Source of the DNA: Planctomycetaceae bacterium
Lineage (GTDB): Bacteria > Planctomycetota > Planctomycetia > Pirellulales > UBA1268
Assembly (NCBI GenBank): GCA_947449135.1
Contig: CANFQO010000013.1
Location: 1 to 59,467, forward strand
Reading direction: 5' to 3'
Length of the DNA: 59,467 bases
Under the pieces are notes generated by a model. It was not told where the DNA came from, ran no database searches, and worked only from the letters and a program-made list of their open reading frames with translations. The position numbers and the translations under genes were made by a program. Of this stretch, positions 39,292 through 48,367 are shown piece by piece. Numbering within the stretch: position 1 is the stretch's first letter; every line of letters begins with the position of its first letter.

Positions 39292-40188
39292 TCAGCCGGG
39301 TTGAGCCTGTGTCGTAATCGGCGTGCCGTCGGCGAATCGATTGTGAAAGCGAAACCAGTCTTCGGCCGAGAGGGCATCGGGCAGGATTTTTCTGAAGGCT
39401 TCGGGTGTGCCGCGAGGACCGTTTTGCACCTCGTAGTAGAGGAACATGTGATGCAGGTCGTTGAGCAATAGTCGCCGCAGGAAAATCGGCATGGCCAGCC
39501 TCGCCTTCACAGGCACGCCACTCACCTTGGAGAAGGCCGCTGCCACCTGGCTTAGGTCCCCCTGCCAGCCGATCACATCCAGGCTCTTGCCCAGCCATTC
39601 CTCCCGATTCTTGAATTGTATGGCTGCCGCGCGGCCGATGTCATAGGTCGCACAATACTTGCAGTCTTGCAGCGTCAGGAACTTGACCACGCCCTTCTTC
39701 AGCGGGTTCCAGTTGGCGGCATCATCGAGATTCTCAAAGAACGCGCAGGGCCGCAGGATCGAGAATGGAACCCCCGACTGGCGAAGATATTTTTCCAGTT
39801 CGACCTTAGCTTTCATGTGCTTCGTGTGTTTGTCAAAGCATTCGGCATCCGCCACGCTCATGAAAATCAGATGATCCACGCCAGCCGCTTTTGCGGCATC
39901 GATAGCGTCACGACCCTGGCGAAACTCCTCGTCGGCGTTGGACTTGGCCGCGCGAAAATAGTCCGTGATCACGAACACCTTTTTCGCACCTGTCTCTTTG
40001 AATGCACGGTCCAAGTCCGCACGGATCGTGTAGTTGCAAACCACCGGCTTCACGCCGTGGCTTGTGAGCGGACTCTTGGGCGACCGCGTGGTGCCAGCGA
40101 CGTCAAACCCCGCTTCACGAAGCGCTCGGCAGACATTGCGCCCGACCTTGCCGGTGGCATTGAGAACCAGCACTTTTTCCGCAGCCAT
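39292..40188 (-). CDS. NmrA-like NAD(P)-binding protein
   Basis: The 298-residue protein is an atypical short-chain dehydrogenase of the NmrA/NAD(P)H-binding type. It has a glycine-rich VLVLNATGKVGRNVCRAL start, VVCNYTIRADLDRAF, GVDHLIFMSVADAECFD and PFSILRPCAFFENL. Relatives act as redox sensors, quinone reductases or isoflavone-reductase-like enzymes. The ATG at 40188 has AAGGG upstream; a TTG 13 codons earlier is less likely. A MarR-type repressor gene lies just upstream on the same strand, with a perfect palindrome in between. Codons are noticeably more AT-rich than in the neighbours, suggesting transfer. Confidence 0.85.
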   Translation of the reverse strand: MAAEKVLVLNATGKVGRNVCRALREAGFDVAGTTRSPKSPLTSHGVKPVVCNYTIRADLDRAFKETGAKKVFVITDYFRAAKSNADEEFRQGRDAIDAAKAAGVDHLIFMSVADAECFDKHTKHMKAKVELEKYLRQSGVPFSILRPCAFFENLDDAANWNPLKKGVVKFLTLQDCKYCATYDIGRAAAIQFKNREEWLGKSLDVIGWQGDLSQVAAAFSKVSGVPVKARLAMPIFLRRLLLNDLHHMFLYYEVQNGPRGTPEAFRKILPDALSAEDWFRFHNRFADGTPITTQAQPG

Positions 40189-40230
40189 ATTGAACCCTTT
40201 GCATCGAACGAGGAATTCAAAAGCCAAACA

Positions 40231-40246
40231 AGATTACATGTAATCT
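40231..40246. promoter_or_regulatory. Perfect 16-bp palindrome, probable MarR operator
   Basis: AGATTACATGTAATCT is a perfect inverted repeat in the 132-bp gap between marR and the NmrA-like gene. It lies 43 bp upstream of the latter's ATG. Size and AT-rich symmetry fit MarR-family operators, so autoregulation and control of the reductase are likely (inference). Confidence 0.7.
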
Positions 40247-40320
40247 ATCGGCCCGGCGACTCTGGTGGCTGGAACGTTTTTCCCGGTGGCAACAGTTGCC
40301 CGGGATGAGGGGAGCGACGG

Positions 40321-40794
40321 CTACGCCTGCAGGCTCTGGCGGGCCTTTTCAAGCAGTGCGGAGAGTTGTTTCAGTTCGGTCTGACTGAGGTGCCCCAGAC
40401 ACTGCTGGTAGAGATTTGTCAGAGGGCCGTCAATTTTTTGGATCACAGTCTTGGCTTTCGTCGTCAGATTCACGTAGATGACCCGTCCATCCTTTTCGCA
40501 GCGGGTCCGGGTGACGAAGCCTTCCTTCTCAAGCCTGTCGAGTAGTCCGGTCATCGCAGGCACGACTTGGATCATGCGTTGGCGGATTTCGTCGCACCGC
40601 ATCGGGCGGCCCTCGCCGCGGAGAATGCGGAGAACGTTGTGCTGGGAACCGGTCAGTCCGAAGGACCGAAACAGCTTCCCGAAGCGGTTCTGGAACTGGT
40701 CGCTCGTGCGAACGATGTTCAGCATCGCCTCCTTCTCAGGCGACTCAAACGGCTTCTTCTTGCCGAGTTCTTGTTGGAGGGATTTGCCTGCCAT
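40321..40794 (-). CDS. MarR-family transcriptional regulator
   Basis: The 157-residue protein shows the MarR winged helix. Helices LTGSQHNVLRILRGEG and MRCDEIRQRMIQVVPAMTGLLDRLEKEGFV are followed by the wing RTRCEKDGRVIYVNLTTKA and C-terminal dimerisation helices. MarR proteins repress genes in response to small aromatic or oxidising compounds. The gene is upstream of the NmrA-like gene on the same strand, and a 16-bp palindrome lies in the gap. The pair forms a compact regulatory cassette beside a tRNA-linked island. Confidence 0.9.
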   Translation of the reverse strand: MAGKSLQQELGKKKPFESPEKEAMLNIVRTSDQFQNRFGKLFRSFGLTGSQHNVLRILRGEGRPMRCDEIRQRMIQVVPAMTGLLDRLEKEGFVTRTRCEKDGRVIYVNLTTKAKTVIQKIDGPLTNLYQQCLGHLSQTELKQLSALLEKARQSLQA

Positions 40795-40924
40795 GGCCTA
40801 ACCCTACGGGAACAGGGGAGCCGAACGAAAGTCTGAATCCCATCAGCCTATGGTGGCGGGCCGCTGCCGTCGTGCGGAGGGCGAAGATGGTGGCAGGTGC
40901 CTGCAGATGCCAGCCGGTGCCAGA

Positions 40925-40944
40925 AAAGCTCCCCGAGTAGGATT
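40925..40944. repeat. Left attachment-site-like direct repeat (copy of tRNA-Asn 3' end)
   Basis: AAAGCTCCCCGAGTAGGATT here is identical to 42142-42161, where it covers the 3' end of tRNA-Asn. The sequences diverge on both sides of the 20 bp. This fits the far attachment site left by tyrosine-recombinase integration. Confidence 0.75.
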
Positions 40945-41169
40945 GGTCACAACCGCCGTGTTCTTCGGGAAAAACTGGGTGTCGGCAAGAAAGCGACTCA
41001 CAAAGCGACTCACTCCCCAATCCGCATGATCCCGCAGGAGGTCGCACGAGGCCCCCGAGCGGTGTTCGGCAAAGGGCCGCGGCAGGCGAACCTGCCTACC
41101 CGGTTTCCGCTGAGCAATCAGGCCACGGCGGAGAGGGGCTCCGAGACCGCGGTCGGGTACACTTGGACG
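40945..41169. other. Left part of the tRNA-linked micro-island, no gene
   Basis: This stretch carries a tandem AAAGCGACTCAC repeat (about 40980-41011) and the segment CCGCAGGAGGTCGCACGAGG (41032-41051). That segment recurs in inverted orientation with two changes at 42103-42122. No ORF with a recognisable domain is present. It is probably a worn remnant of a mobile element. Confidence 0.5.
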
Positions 41170-41403
41170 ATGCCGAAGATTTTCGAACAAGATGGCTATT
41201 CGTTTTTCTTCTACAGCAACGACCATGCTCCCATCCAAGTCCATGTTCGCCGGGGCGGGGGTGAAGCGGTGTTCGTTGTCGAACCGGAAGTAGAGCTGCG
41301 TGAATCAGTCGGATTCAATGTAAGAGAGCTGTCGCGAGCGGAGGACCTCATCGATGACCACCTCGAACTCATCAAACAAAAATGGGCCGAGCACCTTGGC
41401 TGA
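41170..41403 (+). CDS. DUF4160 protein
   Basis: The 77-residue protein begins MPKIFEQDGYSFFFYSND and continues HAPIQVHVRRGGGEAVFVV, ending in a helical IDDHLELIKQKWAEHLG. This is the DUF4160 pattern (an H-x-P-x-H-V-H-type core). DUF4160 genes are usually followed by a DUF2442 gene, as here. The overlap with the next gene is 50 bp. The pair has been suggested to be toxin-antitoxin-like in some genomes, but no activity is proven. The gene lies inside a tRNA-linked island. Confidence 0.85.
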   Translation: MPKIFEQDGYSFFFYSNDHAPIQVHVRRGGGEAVFVVEPEVELRESVGFNVRELSRAEDLIDDHLELIKQKWAEHLG

Positions 41404-41623
41404 CCGTGCCCTGAAGGCATGGCATGAGCGAGGAATGATCTTTATCAGGTTCGCCAGCGGCCATGAGGTGAGTTTTCCCACCAAGGGCAACCCGCGGCTG
41501 GAATCCGCTGCCGAGGAAGATGTGGGCCGTATCGAAATCTCTCCATTTGGGCTGCACTGGCCGACGCTCGACGAAGACCTGTCGTTCGCGGGAATCTTGG
41601 AGGGGCGTTACGGTCAACGGTGA
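41354..41623 (+). CDS. DUF2442 protein
   Basis: The 89-residue protein has the DUF2442 core: MIFIRFASGHEVSFPTKGNPRLESA followed by DVGRIEISPFGLHWPTLDEDLSFAGILEG. The phrase GLHWPTLDEDLS is diagnostic of the family. The ATG at 41354 lies inside the DUF4160 gene in another frame, so translation is probably coupled. A later ATG (MIFIRF) at about 41435 would remove the overlap and is also possible. The partner relation with DUF4160 recurs in many genomes. The function is unknown; an antitoxin-like role has been proposed. Confidence 0.85.
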   Translation: MTTSNSSNKNGPSTLADRALKAWHERGMIFIRFASGHEVSFPTKGNPRLESAAEEDVGRIEISPFGLHWPTLDEDLSFAGILEGRYGQR

Positions 41624-42141
41624 CCGTACGGTTCTTGTGAGGCTGCAGACTTTTGGTTCGCGCAGCCAGCCACCGAGTGGTATCCAGCGATAATCGCCGG
41701 ATATCGCCACGTCAGGCGGGAGCCGACGATGATCGAACCGTAGGTGGCGGCCAGACTTGTGGACGTTTTATCGCGACGCCCGCGGAGTGTTATCCAGCAA
41801 GCGACGGGCGTTACGCGGTTCCGTAGAACTCCAAGTTAGGCCAGTGCAGTATCTCTCCGAGGTCCGGTTCCCGAATGGCACATGGCGGCTTGCCGAAGTC
41901 CTTGGTATGAGTCTCACGGAATCGGGCGGACGGCGCTGGAGCCTTCGTCACGGTGCCTGCGTTCCCGTAAGTGTTCGCTTTTGCAGACGACTCAAAAAGC
42001 GACTCAGAATCCGACTCACGCTCTGCTCGCAGGGCTCCGCACCGTCAAAACGACATCCCCATCAAAAGACCAAGCCGCAGAACGACTTGCGTCACTCTGC
42101 GGCTTCGTGCGACCTCTTGCGGCCACACTTCAAAAATGGCC
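41624..42141. other. Right part of the micro-island, degenerate sequence
   Basis: No intact gene is visible in these 518 bp. The DNA carries the GCGACTCA-type repeats again (about 41985-42020), and a plus-strand frame there reads SKSDSESDSRSA, resembling the tail of tyrosine integrases. This would be the last trace of the integrase (inference). The end of the region repeats, inverted, a 20-bp segment of the left part. Confidence 0.45.
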
Positions 42142-42161
42142 AAAGCTCCCCGAGTAGGATT
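42142..42161. repeat. Right attachment-site-like direct repeat at tRNA-Asn 3' end
   Basis: This is the second copy of the 20-bp repeat seen at 40925-40944. Positions 42146-42161 are the acceptor and T-arm end of the tRNA-Asn gene, so the tRNA is kept intact at this side. Confidence 0.75.
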
Positions 42162-42217
42162 CGAACCTACAACCTAGCGGTTAACAGCCGCTCGCTCTAC
42201 CGTTGAGCTATCGGGGA
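42146..42217 (-). tRNA. tRNA-Asn (anticodon GTT)
   Basis: On the minus strand the 72-nt sequence folds as a cloverleaf. The acceptor stem is TCCCCGA with TCGGGGA. The D-arm is AGCTCAACGGTAGAGC-like. The anticodon stem-loop is GCGGCTGTTAACCGC with anticodon GTT, and the T-arm contains GGTTCGAATCC. The discriminator is G, and CCA is not encoded. The 3' end doubles as an integration site. Confidence 0.96.
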
Positions 42218-42329
42218 ATACTGAGATTTAAAAATACCCTAACTCGGTAGGGAAATCGATGGGGGGTCGCTGCGGCTGTCGCGGGCCGATCAAGAGTGAT
42301 AATGCGGCCCTGCCGCGGCCAAGAAACCT

Positions 42330-42806
42330 TCAGCCCTCTGCCGGCGGCCGCTGCTTTTCCATCAGCACCCGGTTGCCCCTGGCGTTGTACTCAATGCGGG
42401 TCATGAACGTCCGCATCAACATCACCCCGCGACCGCCGGGGGCCTCGAGACGCTCCTCAAGCCGGCAGTCTGGCACGGCACCGGGATCGAAGCCAGCACC
42501 CTCGTCGGTCACCTCGATCCGCGCAAGCGTCGGCGAAACCACACAGGCAACCCGCACGATCTTGGCAGGGTCGAGTTTGTTGCCGTGCACAATCCCGTTC
42601 ACGATCGCCTCTTCAGCAGCAAGATGGATCGCAAAGATATCGGACGGTGACCAGCCGTGGAGGCCGAGTTGCTCGAGCAACTCTTCCATGATCAGCCGGC
42701 TCGCACCCCGCTCGCTGGGAAGCTCAATCTCACGTCGCCATGCCGACGCATCTGCGGGCAGGGCGGCCTCCGTGGATGATTCCGCCGGCGTTTTCTTCTG
42801 TGCCAT
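42330..42806 (-). CDS. RsbW/SpoIIAB-like ATP-binding anti-sigma factor kinase
   Basis: The 158-residue protein has a GHKL ATPase fold of the HATPase_c_2 type. The N-box is HLAAEEAIVNGIVHGNK, the G1 box is DEGAGFDPG and the G2 box is GGRGVMLMRTFM. Such proteins act as serine kinases and anti-sigma factors in partner-switching stress pathways. The STAS-domain antagonist gene lies 42 bp upstream on the same strand, giving both elements of a switch. No sigma factor gene is nearby. The product should be cytosolic. Confidence 0.88.
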   Translation of the reverse strand: MAQKKTPAESSTEAALPADASAWRREIELPSERGASRLIMEELLEQLGLHGWSPSDIFAIHLAAEEAIVNGIVHGNKLDPAKIVRVACVVSPTLARIEVTDEGAGFDPGAVPDCRLEERLEAPGGRGVMLMRTFMTRIEYNARGNRVLMEKQRPPAEG

Positions 42807-42848
42807 CGCGTGTCTCCCAGCCCCCGCCGCAGCGCCACTGTGAATCGT

Positions 42849-43205
42849 TCACTCGAATGCCGAGATCGCCTCGGCCTCATCCTTGCGGATGTCAAAAATC
42901 TTATTGAGCTTGGTGATCTGGAATACTTCCAGGATTTCAGGACGAATGCTGCTCATCTTCATCCGACCCTTGTGCGACTTCACCTTGCGATCGAGTGTGA
43001 TCAGCTTGCCAAGCGCTGCGCTTGAGAGGAACTCAACCCCGCTGAAATTGAGGAGCAGGCTTTTACGGTTGTCCTGCTCGACCAGTCCAAACAGTTCCGT
43101 GCCCAACTCAAGGATGCCAGCTTCATCCAGAATTTTCTTGTCGAGAAACCTCACGATCGAGACATCGCCAATTTTGGAGACGTCGATCCGCCGATGCGTT
43201 GCCAT
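42849..43205 (-). CDS. STAS-domain anti-sigma factor antagonist
   Basis: The 118-residue protein is a single STAS domain. The phospho-acceptor serine region reads LLNFSGVEFLSSAALGKLI, and the domain opens with VSKIGDVSIVRFLDKKILDE. The ATG at 43205 begins MATHRRIDVS and matches the domain edge. The much longer upstream frame has no domain and is rejected. It would be phosphorylated by the RsbW-like kinase encoded next. The groES-groEL operon lies divergently on its other side. Confidence 0.88.
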   Translation of the reverse strand: MATHRRIDVSKIGDVSIVRFLDKKILDEAGILELGTELFGLVEQDNRKSLLLNFSGVEFLSSAALGKLITLDRKVKSHKGRMKMSSIRPEILEVFQITKLNKIFDIRKDEAEAISAFE

Positions 43206-43603
43206 GCAGACTCTCGATTGAAAACCTTTTCCCCGGCACCTCGTGTGTGACGGTGGGGGCGGGACGGGGCGTGGAAGTCTTGAAGGTAGCGGGTTGGCTC
43301 GTGAATTACCATTTGCCACGTGAATGAGCCTGGAACGGTTGCCGGTCAGCCGGTGAAACCACAGCCCATGCTGCCAAACTGGCAGGAGTGGCCGCGTTCG
43401 CCAGCCGGGCGATTTTTCAGATGGTGGGCATGGTTTCCCCCCGGCATCCCGCCAAGGCGGTAAAATCCCGGACATTCGGCGCGCCAGTTGCTTCTTCCCG
43501 TGGGGCCTGTCTGATGGCGTCCTGATCCGGCAGGTTGACGGCCTTCGTCTCCCACGCACCTTCTTCGCTTCCACCGACACTTTGTTGCAGAAAGGTTTCG
43601 ATC
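43206..43603. other. Divergent STAS / groES intergenic region
   Basis: No gene is seen in this 398-bp gap. It holds two inverted repeats, CTGCCA-AAC-TGGCAG at 43371-43385 and CCGCC-AA-GGCGG at 43449-43460. The classic CIRCE element (TTAGCACTC-N9-GAGTGCTAA) is not present, so HrcA control of groESL is not supported. Confidence 0.55.
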
Positions 43604-43927
43604 ATGTCAGCCACCGCGAGCAAGCCCGCCAAGAAAAAGTCGAGTCTCATCCCGCTGGGTGACCGCGTCGTTGTGGAGCGCGAGGAGAGCGAACAGAAGA
43701 CCGCCGGCGGCATCCTGCTGCCCGATTCCGCAAAGGATAAGCCAGCCCGCGGCACTGTTGTCAGCGTTGGCGAGGGCAAGTTCGACGACAAGGGACACCG
43801 TCATCCTCTCCAGGTGAAGCCTGGGGACCGGGTCGTTTTCACGAGCTATGCAGGCGAGGCCTTCAAGGTGGGCGACGACGAACTCCTGCTCATGCGGGAA
43901 GACGACATCCTGGCGGTGCTCGGCTGA
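43604..43927 (+). CDS. groES: Co-chaperonin GroES
   Basis: The 107-residue protein caps the GroEL ring. It has LIPLGDRVVVEREESEQKTAGGILLPDSAKDKP, the mobile-loop residues, and VKPGDRVVFTSYAGEAFKVGDDELLLMREDDILAVLG at the C-terminus. An N-terminal extension of about 14 Ser/Lys-rich residues (MSATASKPAKKKSS) precedes the fold. The ATG at 43604 is preferred because GAAAGG lies upstream. The groEL gene follows after 126 bp. Confidence 0.96.
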   Translation: MSATASKPAKKKSSLIPLGDRVVVEREESEQKTAGGILLPDSAKDKPARGTVVSVGEGKFDDKGHRHPLQVKPGDRVVFTSYAGEAFKVGDDELLLMREDDILAVLG

Positions 43928-44053
43928 TCTGCGGTTCGGCTCAGCCCATCAGCGATACCCTGAGTCCCCTGCCGCGATCGTTTCCCACAGTCCACACCGT
44001 CTTTGTCACACATTCCTTTTCTAGAGAACACCTTTTCCGAGGAGACTTGAACC

Positions 44054-45682
<1,629 letters not shown>

Positions 45683-45734
45683 GCCGACTGGTCACGAGGC
45701 GTGAGCGCCTGCCCGTCAGCGAGCAGATTCAAGG

Positions 45735-45767
45735 CCGGGGCATCCGCGAGGATGCCCCGGTTTTTTT
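45735..45767 (+). terminator. Intrinsic terminator of groES-groEL
   Basis: CCGGGGCATCC-GCGA-GGATGCCCCGG is a perfect 11-bp stem with a tetraloop, followed by seven T. It lies 53 bp after the groEL stop. Confidence 0.93.
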
Positions 45768-45794
45768 GTCCCGTTGCCCGACCCCGTTCGACGT

Positions 45795-45956
45795 TCACCG
45801 CTTGGGCTTCGTGAGGCTCTCCAGCGGCACAAAGCCGTCGCCGCCGCCGGGCATGGCGGGCGGCTGGCAAGGCGGTGCGAAGAACCGCTTCACGAGCGTC
45901 CGCGCCAGCCAGAGGGTGGCGGCGACCGAGACGGCGATGGCGATGAGATCCTGCAT
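45795..45956 (-). CDS. 53-aa FeoB-associated small membrane protein
   Basis: A 53-residue frame, MQDLIAIAVSVAATLWLART then a basic VKRFF, a short Cys/Pro patch (APPCQPPAMPGGG) and a KPKR end, lies 33 bp after feoB on the same strand. One transmembrane helix (about 3-20) precedes the cytosolic tail. Size, topology and place after feoB resemble the FeoB-associated Cys-rich membrane proteins, although only one Cys is present here. Codon use matches its neighbours. It is too short for routine gene callers and may be missed. The role would be regulating or stabilising FeoB (inference). Confidence 0.65.
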   Translation of the reverse strand: MQDLIAIAVSVAATLWLARTLVKRFFAPPCQPPAMPGGGDGFVPLESLTKPKR

Positions 45957-45989
45957 GGAGTGGGCCGTTTGACCTCGTGTCGCTGTGAT

Positions 45990-48074
45990 CTAACCGCCTA
46001 GCCAGGTGCCGATCTGGTAGGTGGCGAATGCCGCCAGCCAGGCCAGCACCGTCATGTAGGTGAACGTGACCACGGGCCAGAGCCAGCTGGAGGTTTCGCG
46101 GCCGATCACGACGAGCGTACTGGCGCACTGCGCACACAGCGCGAAGAACACCATGATCGAGAGGGCTACCGGGAGCGTGAAGACCTTGCGATTGGTGCCG
46201 TCCCAGGTGGCGGCGCGGAGCCGTCGCACCAACGCCGTGCCCCCCTCCTCATCGCCGGGATCGATGTCACCGAGGTTGTAGATCACCGCCAGCGTGCCGA
46301 GCACCACTTCACGGGCTGGAAAGCTTGCGATCGCGGCACATCCCAGGCGCCAGTCCCAGCCGAGCGGCCTGACGAGCGGCTCCACGAGCCTGCCCATCCG
46401 CCCCAGCACGCTCTGCCGCTGGGCAGCACCGCGGCGGGCGGCGGCGAGCCCGTCGTCGGTGTCGAGGGAGGCCAGTTCCTCCGCCACGTCGGCCCGGTCG
46501 GGATCGTCTGGCGGCAGATCGGCCAGCCGTGTGGTCAGCATCGTGCGGTGTGTGGCCACCTCGGCGTCGATGGCTGGTTCACTATGGGGATAGCTTGCCA
46601 GCGCCCAGATCACGATGCTCACCGCCACGATCAGCGTGCCGGCATTCTGGAGGAATGACCAGACCGCTTCGCGGACACGCTCCAAGACGACCTCCAACCG
46701 AGGCCATCTCCAGCCGGGCAGTTCCATCACGAAGGGCTGCGGGGGGCCGCGAAAGATCGTCCGAGAGAGCACGAGCGCCACCAGCGCCGCCGTCACCACG
46801 CCCACGGCATACATGCCGGCGAGCACGACCGCCGGCAGCCGCAGCCAGGAAACGCCAACAGCGACGTTGGGCACGAAGGCGCCGCAGAGCAGGAGATAGA
46901 CCGGCAGCCGGGCGGAGCAGCTCATCAGCGGCGCGACCAGGATCGTGAGCAGACGGTCCCGTGGATTCTCGATCGTCCGCGCGGCCATGATGCCGGGGAT
47001 GGCGCAGGCGAAGCTGGAGAGCAGCGGAATGAACGACTTGCCTCCGAGGCCCACGCCACAGAGCAGCCGGTCCATCAGGAAGGCCGCTCGGGAGAGGTAG
47101 CCGCAGCCTTCGAGGATGGCCACAAACAGAAAGAGCATTGCGATCTGCGGCACGAAGACGACCACGCCCCCCACACCCGCCAGCACGCCGTCAACCACGA
47201 GTGAACGGATCGCCCCCTCCGGCAGGAGCCCCTCGACCCAGCCGCTGACTGCGTCCATGCCGGCGGAGATTCCATCCATGAGCGGCGTCGCCAGCCAGAA
47301 GATCGACGAAAACATGGTGAGCATCGTGGCCGCGAACACGAGCGTGCCCCAGACGCGGTGGGTGAGCAGGTCATCGATCCGCTCGCCGAGCGGCCGGCGG
47401 GCTGGCGGCTGCCGCTGCACGACGCCAGTGAGCAGTTCCTCGATCCAGGCGTAGCGGGCGATCGCCTCGCGAGCAGCGGGTTCATGGCGGGCCTCCACGG
47501 CTGCCAGATGGGGGCCCAGCCCCTGTGGCGGCAGCGCTGGCGACTTCATCACCGCCAGCACGGCGTCGGCAAGGGCCTCGATGCCGGTGCGTTTCGGCGC
47601 CACCACGCGGACCACCGGGCAGCCCAGCCGGCGTGACAGTTCCGTGGCATCGATGGTGATCCCCTTCTCGGCGGCCACGTCGGAGAGCGTCAGGGCGATC
47701 ACGGTCGGCATGCCGAGGTCGAGTGCCTGTGTGGCGAGATAGAGGTTGCGTTCGAGGTTGGTCGCGTCGGCGACGACGACCACGCAGTCGGGCGTGGGTA
47801 CGCCGGGGAGCCGACCGCGGAGCACATCCACCGCCACCTGCTCGTCGGGGCTCTTGGGCACGAGGCTGTAGGTGCCCGGCAGGTCGATGAGTTCAATTGT
47901 CTGGCCGCGATGGGTGAAGCGGCCGATTTTTTCCTCGACCGTCACTCCCGGGTAGTTGCCGATCCTGGTCGGAATGCCCGCCAGCGCCGAGAAGAGCGTG
48001 CTCTTGCCGGTATTGGGATTCCCCACCAGCGCGACCACGATCGCCGCGCGGGGGCCGTCAGGCGGAGGGCTCAT
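45990..48074 (-). CDS. feoB: Ferrous iron transporter FeoB
   Basis: The 694-residue membrane protein imports Fe(II). The N-terminal G domain has G1 GNPNTGKST, G2 region NYPGVTVEE and G3 DLPGTYSL. The position of the guanine-recognition motif reads TLSD, where FeoB usually has NxxD. The membrane part contains the gate motifs FACAIPGIMAARTIENPRDR and PLMSCSARLPVYLLL, with about ten helices. The ATG at 48074 begins MSPPPDGPRAAIVVALVGN; the earlier in-frame start is not needed. feoA lies 16 bp upstream and a small membrane-protein gene follows. Confidence 0.95.
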   Translation of the reverse strand: MSPPPDGPRAAIVVALVGNPNTGKSTLFSALAGIPTRIGNYPGVTVEEKIGRFTHRGQTIELIDLPGTYSLVPKSPDEQVAVDVLRGRLPGVPTPDCVVVVADATNLERNLYLATQALDLGMPTVIALTLSDVAAEKGITIDATELSRRLGCPVVRVVAPKRTGIEALADAVLAVMKSPALPPQGLGPHLAAVEARHEPAAREAIARYAWIEELLTGVVQRQPPARRPLGERIDDLLTHRVWGTLVFAATMLTMFSSIFWLATPLMDGISAGMDAVSGWVEGLLPEGAIRSLVVDGVLAGVGGVVVFVPQIAMLFLFVAILEGCGYLSRAAFLMDRLLCGVGLGGKSFIPLLSSFACAIPGIMAARTIENPRDRLLTILVAPLMSCSARLPVYLLLCGAFVPNVAVGVSWLRLPAVVLAGMYAVGVVTAALVALVLSRTIFRGPPQPFVMELPGWRWPRLEVVLERVREAVWSFLQNAGTLIVAVSIVIWALASYPHSEPAIDAEVATHRTMLTTRLADLPPDDPDRADVAEELASLDTDDGLAAARRGAAQRQSVLGRMGRLVEPLVRPLGWDWRLGCAAIASFPAREVVLGTLAVIYNLGDIDPGDEEGGTALVRRLRAATWDGTNRKVFTLPVALSIMVFFALCAQCASTLVVIGRETSSWLWPVVTFTYMTVLAWLAAFATYQIGTWLGG

Positions 48075-48090
48075 GGTGTGTGCCGCGTGG

Positions 48091-48312
48091 TCACTTCGCG
48101 ATGGCAACGCGGGCCGCCTCATGGCGGCGGATCGAGAGCCGATACCCGCGGAGTTCCAGTTCCAGCGGTCCGCCCAGCGGCGCCGTGCCGACCACGCGGA
48201 CGTTCACACCCGGCGTTAGCCCCATCTCCAAGAGCCGCAGCGACGTGGAATCACTTCCAGAGACATTGGCCACGCGGGCGACGGAGCCAATGGCCACCTG
48301 TTCGAGCGACAC
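48091..48312 (-). CDS. feoA: FeoA SH3-like iron transport accessory protein
   Basis: The 73-residue protein has the FeoA pattern SLEQVAIGSVARVANV, LRLLEMGLTPGVNVRVVGTAPLGGPLELELRGYRLSIRRHEA. It works with FeoB in Fe(II) uptake. GTG at 48312 is chosen as start because AGGAGG lies about 7 bases upstream, and it begins the domain. The longer frame would extend into the promoter. It is the first gene of feoA-feoB-small protein, with a Fur-type box 56 bp upstream. Confidence 0.93.
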   Translation of the reverse strand: MSLEQVAIGSVARVANVSGSDSTSLRLLEMGLTPGVNVRVVGTAPLGGPLELELRGYRLSIRRHEAARVAIAK

Positions 48313-48367
48313 GGGAAACCTCCTCGGAGAGCAGACGACTTCGCTGGCGACACGGATCGATTTTGAG

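Noticed and set aside
41800-41845. Integron attC-like GTTAGGC core
   Set aside because: Only one core half is present, with no partner half and no palindromic arm.
41757-42206. 149-codon plus-strand frame running into the tRNA-Asn gene
   Set aside because: The end of the frame is antisense tRNA and the rest has no domain; a similar frame at 41971-42177 shows the same artefact.
43206-43603. CIRCE element before groES
   Set aside because: Neither half-site TTAGCACTC nor GAGTGCTAA is present.
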